Below, in pieces: positions 18,019 to 28,632 of a stretch of DNA of 64,000 bases. The DNA lies in assembly GCA_020692205.1 (NCBI GenBank), contig JAIMKV010000014.1:1-64000 (forward strand). Direction: 5' to 3'. The notes under the pieces are model-generated. The model made no database searches. It had not been told where the DNA came from and saw only the letters and a list, made by a program, of their open reading frames with translations. Position 1 is the stretch's first letter, and each line of letters begins with the position of its first letter. The translations under genes were made by a program, and so were the position numbers. The DNA is from Myxosarcina sp. GA_180221_E-2-1-MAG-40_15 (lineage in GTDB: Bacteria > Cyanobacteriota > Cyanobacteriia > Cyanobacteriales > Xenococcaceae).

Positions 18019-19548
18019 TTAAAGTCTGCGCCAGCGACGGCGATCGCGATTTACCATTATTTCGGCTTCTGTTGGTTGCCAAGTTCCCGCTTCATACTGC
18101 GGCATTAGACTAGGATCACTGGGGGATTCCCAGGCATTGATTAAAGGCATGACAATATTCCACGCTGCCTCTACTTCATCAGCACGAGTAAATAAGGTTT
18201 GATCGCCTAACATACAGTCGAGTAATAGACGATGATAAGCATCCGCAGTAGCCATACCAAAAGATGAACCATAGCTAAAGTCCATATTAACGGTTCTAGT
18301 TCTCAGATCTGGCCCTGGTGTTTTGGCTTCAAATTTGAGCGATATACCCTCATTCGGCTGAATCCGCATCGTTAACACGTTAGGACTAGTTTGTTGTGCT
18401 GCCGACTGGAAAATCAATAACGGAACTTCGCGGAAGTGAATTGAAATTTCACTAACTTTCTTGGGCATCCGCTTGCCAGTACGGAGATAAAACGGTACTC
18501 CTTTCCAGCGCCAATTATCGATTTCTAGCTTTAACGCGACAAAAGTTGGGGTAGTAGATTCAGGATTTACCCCCTCTTCTTGACGATAACCTTTAACAGG
18601 CTGCCCTTTCATCCAACCTTCAGAATATTGCGCTCTTACTGCCGACTGTTCCAGGTTATTGGAGTCGGCGATATGGGTAGCTTGAAGTACCTTGGTTTTT
18701 TCGTTGCGAATACTATCAGCATCTAAGGCATTAGGAGGCTCCATGGCAGTAATGGCAAATAGCTGCATGAGGTGATTTTGCAACATATCCCTCAATGCGC
18801 CTGAGGTTTCATAATATCCAGCTCGTTCTTCAACCCCAACGGTTTCGGCTACGGTAATCTGAACATGATCGACAAACTGCCGATTCCATAACGGTTCAAA
18901 AATAGCATTACCAAAACGAAACACCAAAATATTTTGGACGGTTTCTTTGCCTAGGTAATGATCGATGCGATATACCTGTTCTTCCCGACAAACTTTTTGG
19001 ACGGCGCGGTTAAGCGACTTGGCTGAACTTAAATCTTTGCCAAAAGGTTTTTCAATGACCACGCGATTTTTCACCGAATCATCAAGCATTCCCGCAGCAC
19101 CAAGCTGTTTCAAGGCTGGTTTGAAGAAATTGGGCGATACAGCCAGGTAAAAAATCCGATTTCCTCTAGTTCCTCTTTTGCCGTCTAATTCAGCGAGAAA
19201 ACTGTTTAATTTCTCATAGCTTTCAGCTTCGTCCATATTACCCGAACAATAGAAAATGCCTTGGGCAAATTCATTCCACAGTTCTTCGTTGCCCACTCCA
19301 CTAGTAAATTCGTCCATCCCCTCTTTAAGATGTTGCCGAAAATACTCATGACTCCAATCTCTTCTAGCAACTCCCACAATGGTCATTTCTGGGGGAAGAC
19401 GACGCTCTCTTTTAATTTGGTAGATAGCAGGAATTAGCTTTCTTTGGGTTAGATCTCCTGATGCCCCAAAAATAACAATAATAGCAGGATCGGCGGTGCG
19501 TTCCTGCTGTAGACCTATGCGTAAGGGATTTTCTAATATTGCAACCAT
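18019..19548 (-). CDS. zwf: Glucose-6-phosphate 1-dehydrogenase
   Basis: 509 residues. It oxidises glucose-6-phosphate to 6-phosphogluconolactone with NADP and is the entry to the oxidative pentose phosphate pathway. It has the Rossmann motif [13 protein letters not shown] near the N terminus and the catalytic RIDHYLGKE (about 195-203). It is flanked by opcA downstream (117 bases) and tal upstream (132 bases). In cyanobacteria it is active mainly in the dark and is controlled by thioredoxin through OpcA. Full length. Confidence 0.97.
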   Translation of the reverse strand: MVAILENPLRIGLQQERTADPAIIVIFGASGDLTQRKLIPAIYQIKRERRLPPEMTIVGVARRDWSHEYFRQHLKEGMDEFTSGVGNEELWNEFAQGIFYCSGNMDEAESYEKLNSFLAELDGKRGTRGNRIFYLAVSPNFFKPALKQLGAAGMLDDSVKNRVVIEKPFGKDLSSAKSLNRAVQKVCREEQVYRIDHYLGKETVQNILVFRFGNAIFEPLWNRQFVDHVQITVAETVGVEERAGYYETSGALRDMLQNHLMQLFAITAMEPPNALDADSIRNEKTKVLQATHIADSNNLEQSAVRAQYSEGWMKGQPVKGYRQEEGVNPESTTPTFVALKLEIDNWRWKGVPFYLRTGKRMPKKVSEISIHFREVPLLIFQSAAQQTSPNVLTMRIQPNEGISLKFEAKTPGPDLRTRTVNMDFSYGSSFGMATADAYHRLLLDCMLGDQTLFTRADEVEAAWNIVMPLINAWESPSDPSLMPQYEAGTWQPTEAEIMVNRDRRRWRRL

Positions 19549-19602
19549 AATTTTAATTATTGGCTTTCATTTAAAAGTTACTGATTTTGATATATATCTT
19601 GA

Positions 19603-19640
19603 AAAAGCTAAAAGCTAATGGCTAATAGCTTTTAGCTTTT
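19603..19640. repeat. 15-bp perfect inverted repeat between tal and zwf
   Basis: AAAAGCTAAAAGCTA (19603-19617) and TAGCTTTTAGCTTTT (19626-19640) pair perfectly around an 8-base loop. The arms are built of the heptamer AAAGCTA, which also occurs as short arrays at about 9880-9905, 22490, 48530 and 60120. It may act as an internal processing or attenuating hairpin in the operon transcript. There is no U-run of the kind that makes a clear terminator. Confidence 0.6.
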
Positions 19641-19680
19641 AGCTACGAATCCTTCATCTTTATATCCCCGATGTTTTTAA

Positions 19681-20826
19681 TTAGACTGCTGCTAGCTGCT
19701 TGACTTTAGTTTCCAAAGATGACATCAACGATTCAAAGGGTTTGATAAATTTATCAATACCTTCTTGGAGTAGTTCATCCATCACAGCATCAAGATCGAT
19801 ATCCACAGCATCATCTTTTAAACCATCAATGATTTGATGTGCTGCATCTAAATCAGTTTCGATCCGATTAGCGGGATCGCAATGGTCTAGACAAGCATCA
19901 ATAGTATCGGGAGGCAAAGTATTTACCGTGTCTACGCCTACCAGCTCATCAACGTACATTACGTCGCTGTATTCGGGGTTCTTGGTGCTGGTGCTTGCCC
20001 ACAAAAGCCTTTGGACTTTCGCCCCTTTAGCTGCCAAAGCGGACCAGCGATCGCCACTAAAGATTTCTTTATATTTCTGGTAGGCTATTTTGGCATTGGC
20101 GATCGCTACCTTGCCTTTAATTGCCTCTAGTTTGGCTTTAGCTTCTTCATCAGCAGTCTCTAGCTTACGATCAACACGCTCGTCAATCATGACATCAATG
20201 CGACTGAGGAAAAAACTGGCGACAGAAGCGATTTTACTAATATCTTCCCCAGCTGCGGCTCTTTTTTCTAGACCTCTGATGTAAGCTTCGGCAGTATCAA
20301 TATAGCTTTGCACTGAAAACAGCAAAGTTACGTTAATGCTCATCCCCTCTGAGATTGCCTGTTCTACTGCGGGTAAACCTTCTGGTGTCCCAGGAATCTT
20401 GATCATCAGATTGGGGCGATTAATCGCTTGATAGTAGCGACGAGCTTCTGTAACAGTATCATCGGTCTTTTTGGCTAAATCTGGGGGAACTTCGATGCTG
20501 ACGTAGCCATCTAAGCCATCGCTTTCTTCGTAAACGGGCATAAAGATATCACAGGCGTTGCGAATATCACTAAAGATTAGATCTTCGTATATATCTACAA
20601 CTGATTTATTCGCTTTGATCCCAGCTTCAATTGCTTCGTCGTAGATTTGGTTACCGGCGATCGCTTTTTCAAAGATCGCAGGGTTGGAAGTTATTCCTCT
20701 AATACCTTTGTCGGCGATTAATTGTTTTAATTCTCCCGATTTAATAATGTCACGGCTTAAGTTATCCATCCAGATACTTTGACCGTACTGATTTTCTATG
20801 GCTAAAATTGGGTTTGATGTAGACAT
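19681..20826 (-). CDS. tal: Transaldolase
   Basis: 381 residues. It transfers dihydroxyacetone units between sedoheptulose-7-phosphate and glyceraldehyde-3-phosphate in the pentose phosphate pathway. N-terminal IWMDNLSRDIIKSGELKQL and GITSNPAIFEKAI are transaldolase signatures. The Schiff-base lysine lies in NLMIKIPGTPEGL (about 143). RLLWASTSTKNPEYSD follows near 275. The length fits the longer bacterial Tal subfamily. Second gene of the operon, 40 bases after fbp. Confidence 0.95.
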   Translation of the reverse strand: MSTSNPILAIENQYGQSIWMDNLSRDIIKSGELKQLIADKGIRGITSNPAIFEKAIAGNQIYDEAIEAGIKANKSVVDIYEDLIFSDIRNACDIFMPVYEESDGLDGYVSIEVPPDLAKKTDDTVTEARRYYQAINRPNLMIKIPGTPEGLPAVEQAISEGMSINVTLLFSVQSYIDTAEAYIRGLEKRAAAGEDISKIASVASFFLSRIDVMIDERVDRKLETADEEAKAKLEAIKGKVAIANAKIAYQKYKEIFSGDRWSALAAKGAKVQRLLWASTSTKNPEYSDVMYVDELVGVDTVNTLPPDTIDACLDHCDPANRIETDLDAAHQIIDGLKDDAVDIDLDAVMDELLQEGIDKFIKPFESLMSSLETKVKQLAAV

Positions 20827-20866
20827 AATTTTTGCTCTTTATAACACTACAAAATTGATTGGGCAT

Positions 20867-21928
20867 TCAAACTAAAGCTTTTGATTCTGAATCACGACGC
20901 GCTTGATCTTGGATAAAAGACTCAACTAGCTTTACATCCTCTGTGCTGCCAATGACTAAAGGAGTCCTTTGATGTATTTCTCTTGGTACTACACTTAAAA
21001 GTCTCTCTGTACCAGTGCTAGCACTTCCCCCCGCTTGTTCAGCCAAAAAAGCTAAAGGTGCAGATTCATACAGTAGCCTTAATTTTCCTTCGGGATTCTT
21101 ATCGGTTCCAGGATAGAGAAACACGCCACCCTGTAATAAGATACGGTGAAAATCTCCAACTAATGCCCCGCTATAGCGAGAAGTATAGCCATCGTGACGA
21201 TGAACATAGCGGATGTATTCTCGAATTGATTCGTCCCACTGCCAGTAGTTCCCTTCATTGACGCTGTACACAGGACCATGTTTAGGAATGCTGATGTTTT
21301 CTTCGGCTAGGATAAATTCGCCTAAGCTAGGGTCGAGGATAAACGAGTGAACTCCTTTTCCTATGGTATAAACTAGTACCGTAGAAGGGCCGTAGAGAAC
21401 ATAACCTGCGCCAATTTGGCGATCGCCATCCTGTAATAAATCCTGAGCTTTGCCGTCGAGATCGTCGCCTTCCTGCTGACGCAGCGAAAAGATCGAACCA
21501 ACATTGAGATTGATATCGACATTAGAAGAACCATCTATCGGATCATATAAAAGCGTATAGCGTCCTATCGGGCAATTTTCGGGTATATAATATGGTTTTT
21601 CCATCTCCTCTGATGCCAAGCGACAAACCAAGCCGCTTTGTTTTAAAACGGAGATAAAGACATCATTGGCATAAATGTCCATTTTCTTAACTGATTCGCC
21701 CTGAACATTGGTTTCTCCCGTAAAACCTAAGACTCCAGCCATTAAGCCTGCCCGACTTAAATGACGACTCACGAGTTTTGCTGCCAAAGCAATCCGATTC
21801 ATGATCGCGCTAACGTCTTGTGCCTGGGTATTAAAGTCAGGGAATTGTTGCAACACGTGCCGTGACAGAGTTTGGCAATCTCTATCTAGGCTATATTCTG
21901 GAATGGCAGCTTGGTCAAATTTTTCCAT
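20867..21928 (-). CDS. fbp: Fructose-1,6-bisphosphatase class I
   Basis: 353 residues from the ATG at 21928. A frame extending to 22063 adds 45 residues with no family counterpart and is rejected. The metal-binding and catalytic motif [22 protein letters not shown] is at about 130. [14 protein letters not shown] and the C-terminal lid [22 protein letters not shown] are also visible. It converts fructose-1,6-bisphosphate to fructose-6-phosphate. As first gene of fbp-tal-zwf-opcA it links gluconeogenesis to the oxidative pentose phosphate branch. Confidence 0.95.
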   Translation of the reverse strand: MEKFDQAAIPEYSLDRDCQTLSRHVLQQFPDFNTQAQDVSAIMNRIALAAKLVSRHLSRAGLMAGVLGFTGETNVQGESVKKMDIYANDVFISVLKQSGLVCRLASEEMEKPYYIPENCPIGRYTLLYDPIDGSSNVDINLNVGSIFSLRQQEGDDLDGKAQDLLQDGDRQIGAGYVLYGPSTVLVYTIGKGVHSFILDPSLGEFILAEENISIPKHGPVYSVNEGNYWQWDESIREYIRYVHRHDGYTSRYSGALVGDFHRILLQGGVFLYPGTDKNPEGKLRLLYESAPLAFLAEQAGGSASTGTERLLSVVPREIHQRTPLVIGSTEDVKLVESFIQDQARRDSESKALV

Positions 21929-22229
21929 TGGATTATTAATCTTTTTAAGCCTGTATCTTTTGCTTACCTCTGACCAATAGTCACAATATATTTGAGGACA
22001 AAAGGTTAATCGATTGATTGATTGATCTATCGCTATAGCGGTCTTTAAGCAAGTCTCAATCACGCTTGAGAAAAACTATAGAGTATGATTTAAATTTACT
22101 AGACCCTATATTATTCATCTTAGGAAGAGATTTTTAGGCCTTGTCAGAAGCTTAAGACGAGCTTTAGGTTATCGAGTTTTTTGCTGCTTAGGATACAGAT
22201 TGCTTAAGCTTCAAGGTGTTAATGGTCAA

Positions 22230-22439
22230 CTAATCAATATTAATTGATTGAGGACGATCGCGATTAGTCGAAGTGCTGGAGTTGCTATTGACCGAACTGT
22301 AGCCCTGTTTTTCTAACCATTGAGATAAAGGTTCTTCGTTTAAATTGAGATGCAAAACACCACTAGCAAAACCACTAACAAAAGCAACTGGCTGTTGAAT
22401 AAATTTTTGGAAGGCAGGGGTTAATTCGCTTAAAAACAT
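22230..22439 (-). CDS. Small conserved cyanobacterial protein
   Basis: 69 residues. The first 50 residues (MFLSELTPAFQKFIQQPVAF ... LSQWLEKQGYSS) look conserved in cyanobacteria by recollection: a hydrophobic central segment (VAFVSGFASGVLHL) and an amphipathic helix. The tail is Ser/Thr/Asn-rich and probably disordered. It stands alone between fbp and the divergent aspartase gene. No function assigned. The modest hydrophobic stretch could be a weak membrane association. Confidence 0.6.
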   Translation of the reverse strand: MFLSELTPAFQKFIQQPVAFVSGFASGVLHLNLNEEPLSQWLEKQGYSSVNSNSSTSTNRDRPQSINID

Positions 22440-22602
22440 AACTGGAACAATTATTAAGGTTATTGTTAAAAATTTTAGCGCGTCTCCCCTAGGAAAGCTA
22501 AAAGCTAGCCAATCTAAGCCCAGCTAATTTAGATGAGACGCAATTATAGTATCTTGAGTTTTGGCGCCGAAATATCTAATAACTAGCTGCAAAAAACCGA
22601 AA

Positions 22603-24000
22603 ATGAGCAACAACTATCGTACTGAAAAAGACTCGATGGGATCAAAAGAGATCCCAGCTGATGTTTATTATGGAATCCAGACGCTAAGAGCAACAGAAAA
22701 CTTTGGTATCAGTGGGATCAAGCCTCTGGCAACTTATGTTGATGCCTGTGTGTTAATCAAAAAAGCTACAGCGATCGCCAACGGTGAGTTAGGCTGTATC
22801 GACCAGAAAATTAGTCAGGCAATCGTTAAAGCTGCGGATGAAATTCTCAATGGTAAATTACGCGAACAGTTTGTAGTTGATGTTTATCAAGCAGGGGCTG
22901 GCACCTCCCATCATATGAACGTTAATGAAGTATTGGCAAATCGAGCTTTAGAAATTTTGGGTGATGAGAAAGGCAACTACAGCCGCGTCAGTCCGAACGA
23001 TCATGTTAACTATGGTCAATCCACCAATGATGTAATTCCTACTGCGATTCGAGTTGGAGCATTACTAGCCTTGGATCGCACTCTCAATCCAGCTTTATCA
23101 AACGCGATCGCCACTTTGGCACAAAAAGCCCATGAGTTTCAAAATATTGTTAAATCTGGTCGTACCCATATGCAAGATGCTGTTCCTGTCCGTCTAGGAG
23201 AGGGATTCAAAGCTTGGTCACAAATTTTGCGCGATCATCAACAAAGAATTAAGACTGCTGCTAGAGACTTGTACAACTTAGGTTTGGGAGGTAGTGCCAC
23301 AGGAACGGGATTAAATACTCATCCGCAATATCGTCATCGGGCGGCTGAATTGTTAGCCGAGTTTATTAGCAAGCCTCTACAACCAGCACCGCATTTAATG
23401 GCAGCAATGCAGAGTATGAGTCCTTTTGTTAACGTTTCAGGTAGCTTGCGCAATTTAGCGCAGGATTTAGTCAAAATTTCCCATGATTTGCGTCTCATGG
23501 ATTCTGGACCACAAACAGGATTTAAAGAAATCCAGCTGCCCGCAGTTCAACCAGGGTCATCAATTATGCCAGGGAAATATAACCCCGTAATGGCAGAGAT
23601 GACTTCAATGGTTTGCTTTCAGGTGATGGGATACGATACGGCGATCGCCTTTGCTGCCCAAGCAGGACAATTAGAGTTAAACGTCATGATGCCTTTGATT
23701 GCCTATGATTTGATTCATAGCATTGAAATACTTGGCAATACGATTGAAAGCCTCACTCAGCGTTGTTTGACGGGGATTACGGCTCGTCGCGATCGCTGTC
23801 TGGCATATGCCGAATCTAGTTTGGCTTTGGTAACCGCTCTAAATACTCATATTGGCTATCTCAAAGCGGCAGAAGTAGCCAAAAAGTCCCTGGAAACAGG
23901 TAAATCGATTCGGGCGATCGTTTTAGAAGAAGATTTAATGAGCGAAGCGCAATTAGCAGAAGTTCTCAACCTAGAAAAAATGAGTCAGCTACCTGACTAG
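22603..24000 (+). CDS. aspA: Aspartate ammonia-lyase (aspartase)
   Basis: 465 residues from the ATG at 22603; a TTG at 22561 would add 14 unlikely residues. A member of the fumarase/aspartase superfamily. It has the signature loop PGSSIMPGKYNPVMAEM (about 315), the GRTHMQDAVPVRLG substrate region and GQSTNDVIPTAIR. The N-terminal EIPADVYYGIQTLRATENF fits aspartases better than class II fumarases. It would convert aspartate to fumarate plus ammonia. Aspartase versus fumarase is the only real doubt. Confidence 0.87.
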   Translation: MSNNYRTEKDSMGSKEIPADVYYGIQTLRATENFGISGIKPLATYVDACVLIKKATAIANGELGCIDQKISQAIVKAADEILNGKLREQFVVDVYQAGAGTSHHMNVNEVLANRALEILGDEKGNYSRVSPNDHVNYGQSTNDVIPTAIRVGALLALDRTLNPALSNAIATLAQKAHEFQNIVKSGRTHMQDAVPVRLGEGFKAWSQILRDHQQRIKTAARDLYNLGLGGSATGTGLNTHPQYRHRAAELLAEFISKPLQPAPHLMAAMQSMSPFVNVSGSLRNLAQDLVKISHDLRLMDSGPQTGFKEIQLPAVQPGSSIMPGKYNPVMAEMTSMVCFQVMGYDTAIAFAAQAGQLELNVMMPLIAYDLIHSIEILGNTIESLTQRCLTGITARRDRCLAYAESSLALVTALNTHIGYLKAAEVAKKSLETGKSIRAIVLEEDLMSEAQLAEVLNLEKMSQLPD

Positions 24001-24131
24001 CTTCTTGATACACAACTTACGGCCGTTTTCAGTTGAATAGACTACGTTCTGAACTTTTTAGCTTTTCGCTCACAATGATTTCACAATGATTAGCGTAATG
24101 TCTTAGATACAATAAGCCAACAAATAAAACC

Positions 24132-24362
24132 ATGCCACAAATAATGTCACCAATAACTATATGGGTAAATGAACAAATCGATCCAGGTGGTCTGATTCAT
24201 GCCTGCATCGCCTGCCTGGATGAAGATGCAGCTAACGCCTGTCATCAAAATTGGCAAAATAGCCTCTCCCAACAGCAAAAGCAAACTGGTTGGGTAGCTA
24301 GTTTGCGCACGGTAAATTCTTGGGATGAAGTTCCTGTCAATGCCCTCAAGCTAAGTTTTTAA
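24132..24362 (+). CDS. Small conserved hypothetical protein
   Basis: 76 residues, not recognised. It has two nearby Cys (HACIACLDEDAANACHQNW gives three Cys and two His within about 20 residues), which could bind a metal or form disulphides, but no known zinc motif fits. No membrane segment. It sits 95 bases before the NTRC gene and reads in the same direction, so co-transcription is possible. Confidence 0.55.
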   Translation: MPQIMSPITIWVNEQIDPGGLIHACIACLDEDAANACHQNWQNSLSQQQKQTGWVASLRTVNSWDEVPVNALKLSF

Positions 24363-24457
24363 AACTCCTAGGCAAAATTTTGCTTGCCGTGGTTAAAAAT
24401 AGACAGTTATAATGACAAAAACGGAGTCGTTATGAGTTTATTTAAATCAGGTTGATT

Positions 24458-25840
24458 ATGGTTAAGCAAAACGTAGAAAATTTAGTAATTATTGGTTCTG
24501 GCCCAGCAGGATATACGGCTGCGATCTATGCAGCCAGAGCCAACCTAAAGCCAGTGATGTTTGAAGGCTTGCAGGCTGGAGGCGTACCAGGAGGACAATT
24601 GATGACTACTACCGAAGTAGAAAATTTTCCTGGCTTTCCCGACGGAATTACGGGGCCGCAGCTAATGGAGAGAATGCGATCGCAAGCTATGCGTTGGGGA
24701 ACAGAATGCCACACCGAAGACGTAATCAAAGTAGATTTTGCCCAGCGTCCTTTTACCATTATCTCTACAGATCGAGAAGTTAAGGCAAATAGCGTCATTA
24801 TTGCTACAGGAGCGACTGCTAAACGTTTAGGTTTACCTAGTGAGAAACAATATTGGAATAGTGGTATTTCTGCCTGTGCGATTTGCGATGGAGCAAGTCC
24901 TATTTTTAACGGTAAAGAACTAATTGTCATTGGTGGAGGCGATTCTGCCGCAGAAGAAGCAGTTTATTTGACTAAATATGGTAGTAGAGTTCACCTTTTG
25001 GTGCGTCGTGGGGAATTACGCGCTAGTAAAGCGATGCAAAACCGAGTTTTAAACAACTCGAAAATAACGCTTCACTGGCATACAGAAGCAGTAGATGTCT
25101 ATGGCGAAAATAATCGAATGACGGGGATCAAAGTTCGCAATAATCAGACGGGACAAGTATCAGAGATTCGCGCTAATGGTTTGTTTTATGCCATCGGACA
25201 TCAACCCAATACAGGCTTGTTCCAAAACCAGATCGCTTTAGACGAGATAGGTTACATCCTTGTAACTCCAGGTACAGTAGCAACCTCTGTTGAGGGAGTA
25301 TATGCAGCAGGAGACGTACAAGACCACGAATATCGCCAAGCAGTTTCAGCAGCAGGAACAGGCTGTATGGCAGCACTAGCAGCAGAAAAATGGCTCTCGG
25401 AACGTAATTTGATTATTGAACCTGACCAAGTTCAGGTAAACAAACTCGAAGCTACTGAAGTTGCTGCAACTAAACAGGTAGCTACCCAGGCAGACTTTGA
25501 TCTTAGTGCGACTAGTCATGTAGGTGGTTATGCTTTAAGAAAGCTATTTCATGAAAGCGATCGCCTGATTATCGTAAAATATGTTTCTCCTACCTGTGGT
25601 CCTTGTAAAATTCTCTCGCCAATTTTAGATAAGGTAGTTCAAGAATATGAGGGACAAATTCATTTTGTGGCAATAGATCTAGTTGCCGATCCAGAAGTTG
25701 CCCAAATGGGTCAAGTTTCAGGAACTCCTACAGTACAGTTTTTCTGCAATCGAGAATTACTTGAAGAAGTCAAAGGAGTCAAACAAAAGAGTGAATACCG
25801 TCAGCTAATCGAACAGTACCTTCCTGCCAAAGTGAAATGA
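24458..25840 (+). CDS. NADPH-thioredoxin reductase C (TrxR-Trx fusion)
   Basis: 460 residues from the ATG at 24458. Residues 1 to about 315 are a flavoprotein thioredoxin reductase: FAD motif [15 protein letters not shown], active site CAICDGA, NADPH-binding [10 protein letters not shown]. Residues about 345-460 are a thioredoxin domain with active site CGPC ([10 protein letters not shown]). This fusion, NTRC, is characteristic of cyanobacteria and chloroplasts. It uses NADPH to reduce 2-Cys peroxiredoxins and other targets, giving redox control in the dark when ferredoxin is scarce. The link between the domains (about 320-345) is charged and variable. Confidence 0.96.
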   Translation: MVKQNVENLVIIGSGPAGYTAAIYAARANLKPVMFEGLQAGGVPGGQLMTTTEVENFPGFPDGITGPQLMERMRSQAMRWGTECHTEDVIKVDFAQRPFTIISTDREVKANSVIIATGATAKRLGLPSEKQYWNSGISACAICDGASPIFNGKELIVIGGGDSAAEEAVYLTKYGSRVHLLVRRGELRASKAMQNRVLNNSKITLHWHTEAVDVYGENNRMTGIKVRNNQTGQVSEIRANGLFYAIGHQPNTGLFQNQIALDEIGYILVTPGTVATSVEGVYAAGDVQDHEYRQAVSAAGTGCMAALAAEKWLSERNLIIEPDQVQVNKLEATEVAATKQVATQADFDLSATSHVGGYALRKLFHESDRLIIVKYVSPTCGPCKILSPILDKVVQEYEGQIHFVAIDLVADPEVAQMGQVSGTPTVQFFCNRELLEEVKGVKQKSEYRQLIEQYLPAKVK

Positions 25841-25921
25841 GTAAAACCAGCTAATTATCAGATTTAATCTGTATAGTCTACCCAACCCAAAAGCGGAGTA
25901 ACTGTTCAACCAAACCTGAGA

Positions 25922-26620
25922 TTACTCTTTACCAACATCAGATGACTCAACTTCTTTTTGGGAAAATCCCCAGCTAAAAAACCCCGCTACTACAGCAACG
26001 GTAACCCATTCAGGGATGAGGTAATCTGGCAGCCAAACTTTGAGCAATAGACGTAATCCCACGAAGCCTACGGTAATAAATCCAGCATCTTCTAGGTAAG
26101 TATATTCTTGAAGCCAACGAATAAATAACCCCGCCAGAAAGCGTAAAATAACTATGCCAATCGTACCGCCAGCAATAATCAACCAGGTATCTTCAGTAAT
26201 CGCGATCGCCGAGGTGACGCTATCGAGGGAAAAAGCTAAATCGGTAATGGCGATCGTGGGAATTACCTGCCAAACAGATTTGAAGCCTAGACTTCGATGT
26301 TCTTCGTCCTCATTATCAGCAAAGAAAAAATAATTAACAACTAGCCATAATAAGTATAATGCTCCCAATAGTTCAAATTGCCAATATTTGATTACCCAGG
26401 TGGCAGCAAAAATTAAGGCAATTCTCAGTATATATGCGCCAATAAGTCCTATATTAAGAGCCTGACGCTGTGATTTAGGATCTTCTAAGCTTTTCGCAAT
26501 TGCCGCTAAAGCGATCGCATTATCTGCTGATAAAACAGCCTCTAATACCACTAAAACTAGCAGTATGAGATATACTTCGACCCCAGCGTCGGTAAAATAA
26601 TCAACAATGTTTTGCAGCAT
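25922..26620 (-). CDS. TerC/YkoY-family membrane protein
   Basis: 232 residues with about seven hydrophobic segments. TerC hallmarks are LSADNAIALAAIAKSL (about 30) and the repeat-related TDLAFSLDSVTSAIAI (about 125), each carrying membrane-embedded acidic residues suggesting metal-ion transport. Relatives are tied to manganese efflux or to membrane protein insertion in plastids. TerC is often grouped with tellurite-resistance genes, but this gene is 27 kb from the TerD cluster and has no visible link to it. Confidence 0.9.
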   Translation of the reverse strand: MLQNIVDYFTDAGVEVYLILLVLVVLEAVLSADNAIALAAIAKSLEDPKSQRQALNIGLIGAYILRIALIFAATWVIKYWQFELLGALYLLWLVVNYFFFADNEDEEHRSLGFKSVWQVIPTIAITDLAFSLDSVTSAIAITEDTWLIIAGGTIGIVILRFLAGLFIRWLQEYTYLEDAGFITVGFVGLRLLLKVWLPDYLIPEWVTVAVVAGFFSWGFSQKEVESSDVGKE

Positions 26621-26869
26621 TCAATATCTATATTTCTTTAAATTCAAATGAAAAATCTTGAACCAGTATCAATCGGGATCAACTGCCAGCTATAAATCAT
26701 GGTTGGCAGATCGGGTAATTTTCCTTCAATTCCAGTCAGTTTTTAAATAAGTTTCCTTATTAATTATGTTGCATCTTGTTACAAAATGTTTCTTCTGGGG
26801 TCGATTATGACGCAAATTAGGGGTGGAATGTTTTATTATCCGAATCAAAACTTAAGGAGAAAAATTACT

Positions 26870-26965
26870 ATGACTCTATCAGATACTCAAGTGTTTATCG
26901 CTCTTGTAATTGCTTTAATTCCTGGAATTATGGCGATTCGCTTATCTACAGAGCTATATAAATAA
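26870..26965 (+). CDS. psaM: Photosystem I reaction centre subunit XII (PsaM)
   Basis: A 31-residue single-span protein, below most gene-calling limits. The sequence opens [18 protein letters not shown] and ends RLSTELYK, as in known PsaM. A strong ribosome site (AAGGAGA, 26854-26860) sits 9 bases upstream. PsaM is a thylakoid membrane helix at the monomer interface of the PSI trimer. The 249-base upstream gap, shared with the divergent terC-like gene, is the likely promoter region. Confidence 0.95.
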   Translation: MTLSDTQVFIALVIALIPGIMAIRLSTELYK

Positions 26966-27082
26966 TCAATGCCGCCAAGATTATTTTAAATATCTAAAAA
27001 TATAGATAAGGATTTTAGATTGGCGATTGTTATTCAAAGTTGTTAATCTGGAGTCCTTATTTAGTTAGGTGCAATTCAAACT

Positions 27083-27475
27083 ATGAATTCTAGCAGCCAA
27101 ACGCCTCAACCAGTCCGTCGCAATGCTCGTAAACGCCACAATCCCTATCGAGGCATAACTGCGGAAATTACGCTCAAGTTGATCTTGAGTTGGGCAATTG
27201 CCATGGGTGCGATCGCTTCTTTGTTTAAACTTTTGCCCTATCATCTAACTCAGCAGGCAAAGTTAAAAGAGTTACGAATTCAGGTACAGGAAACTGATGC
27301 CAGAGTTAACAAATTAAAAGAACAACTCAATCACAATTTCGATCCGCAACAAACTAAAAGTCTTATGGAGCAATATAGCTCTTTGACTTCTCCCAATCAA
27401 AGTCGGATCTATTGGCTACGAGAAGATAGTCCCGCCAAGCGAGATCAGCCTAACGACAAGGCTCCGCAACCATGA
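27083..27475 (+). CDS. Single-span membrane protein with coiled coil (FtsB-like layout)
   Basis: 130 residues. A basic N terminus (RRNARKRHNPYRG) precedes one membrane helix (about 33-52), then a coiled coil (about 57-88: KLKELRIQVQETDARVNKLKEQL) and a disordered Pro/Asp-rich tail. The topology, cytoplasmic basic tail then helix then extracytoplasmic coiled coil, resembles FtsB/DivIC/FtsL, but this is similarity of layout only. The family is probably a conserved cyanobacterial hypothetical. Lies 117 bases after psaM. Confidence 0.65.
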   Translation: MNSSSQTPQPVRRNARKRHNPYRGITAEITLKLILSWAIAMGAIASLFKLLPYHLTQQAKLKELRIQVQETDARVNKLKEQLNHNFDPQQTKSLMEQYSSLTSPNQSRIYWLREDSPAKRDQPNDKAPQP

Positions 27476-27513
27476 GCGACAGTCAAACAAGTAAATTACT
27501 GCAATCTGTATTT

Positions 27514-28230
27514 CTACAGGCGTAAAGGGCAAAGTAATTGCTCTAACCAAGCTTGAGTTTTTTGCCTTAAATTGCTTAGATGTGGTCGCTCTGCCAAAAT
27601 TGCTAAAGCTGTTTGATAATCGGCAACAGCGCAGTTCCAATCTCCTTGTAAATAATTAGTTCTACCGCGCTCTGCATAAATTCGTTCTTGAAGTGAATCC
27701 CCGATGATCAGCGTAATATCAAAGTTTTCTAATGCCAGATTATACATTCCCAATTCGCGGAAGGCAATTCCCTGATTAATCCAAGCGCGAAGATTAGCCG
27801 GATTTAAATCTAGGGCAAAATCGTAATCGGCGATCGCTTCGGCTAATTCACCTTGAGCAGCATAACAGTTGGCTCGATTATTATAAGCACTATCGAGATG
27901 AGGATCGATTGCTAATGCCTGGGTTAAATCACCAAGAGCCTCAATAATTTGATTATTGCGAAAGTACATCAACCCTCGATTATTATAATCGGCGGCATTA
28001 TTTGGGCATAAAGCAATTAACCAATCCAAAAGGGCGATCGCCACTGGATAATTGCCTTCAGATGCTTTGGTTTTGACGCAGGTTCTCAGTTTTTTTAGCT
28101 GTTGCTCTGTGCTTAATGAGTTACACAAGAAAGACGGTTCTGGCAATGCTGCTTCCAATTGATTAGGGGAGGATAATATTTGTAGTTGTAGTTCCAATTG
28201 AGAAATATACTGCTCACAATCTGTTTTCAT
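27514..28230 (-). CDS. Tetratricopeptide-repeat protein
   Basis: 238 residues. At least three clear TPR units lie between about 60 and 215: PNNAADYNNRGLMYFRNNQIIEAL, PHLDSAYNNRANCYAAQGELAEAI and PANLRAWINQGIAFRELGMYNLAL. A fourth, degenerate one covers the region to about 215. The N-terminal 55 residues are helical with two Cys. No signal peptide. TPR arrays mediate protein contacts; the partner is unknown. It is convergent with the gene at 27083, the stops 38 bases apart. Confidence 0.85.
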   Translation of the reverse strand: MKTDCEQYISQLELQLQILSSPNQLEAALPEPSFLCNSLSTEQQLKKLRTCVKTKASEGNYPVAIALLDWLIALCPNNAADYNNRGLMYFRNNQIIEALGDLTQALAIDPHLDSAYNNRANCYAAQGELAEAIADYDFALDLNPANLRAWINQGIAFRELGMYNLALENFDITLIIGDSLQERIYAERGRTNYLQGDWNCAVADYQTALAILAERPHLSNLRQKTQAWLEQLLCPLRL

Positions 28231-28632
28231 AGCGTCAATTAAATTTCTAGTGCTACTTTAGCAACGGTTCGTGCTATCTCCGTTGTTTTATCTCGTAGCA
28301 ATGACGATCGTTTGCCCCAAGGCTGAGAGAACCTAAATGTGTCACCCATCTAACTTTCTGGTGGGGTTGCCAATTTTTAGAGATCAAGTTTTTAATTATT
28401 TATAAAGCATAATGACTAAAAAACAGTTAATCGTCTTCCACAGAATTACGTAAATTAATGTTGAGCATTAGGTAAATTAATTTTTCTTTTTGTATCAAAC
28501 TCGATCTGAAATATTTGTTTTCATCACAATTTACCTGAACATTGGTAAATTAGTCCTATTTTTAACTTACATTCTCTAAATATCAGCTCTTAGAACTAGC
28601 CCATAATAACTTTAAATTAAGCTTTACAAAGT
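28231..28632. other. Intergenic region between divergent genes
   Basis: 402 bases, A/T-rich, separating the TPR gene from the divergent 28633 gene, so it should hold both promoters. The motif AGGTAAATTAA (about 28470) recurs inverted as AATTTACCT (about 28528) and again partly at 28545 (GGTAAATTAG), a weak operator-like arrangement. No open frame, tRNA or strong hairpin was seen. Confidence 0.4.

Noticed and set aside
21929-22063. 45-residue N-terminal extension of fbp
   Set aside because: The extra residues have no counterpart in class I FBPases, whose usual length is met from the ATG at 21928.
25922-26620. TerC-family gene as part of the Ter cluster
   Set aside because: It is 27 kb away, on the other strand, in a photosynthesis/redox setting; TerC relatives occur widely without TerD.
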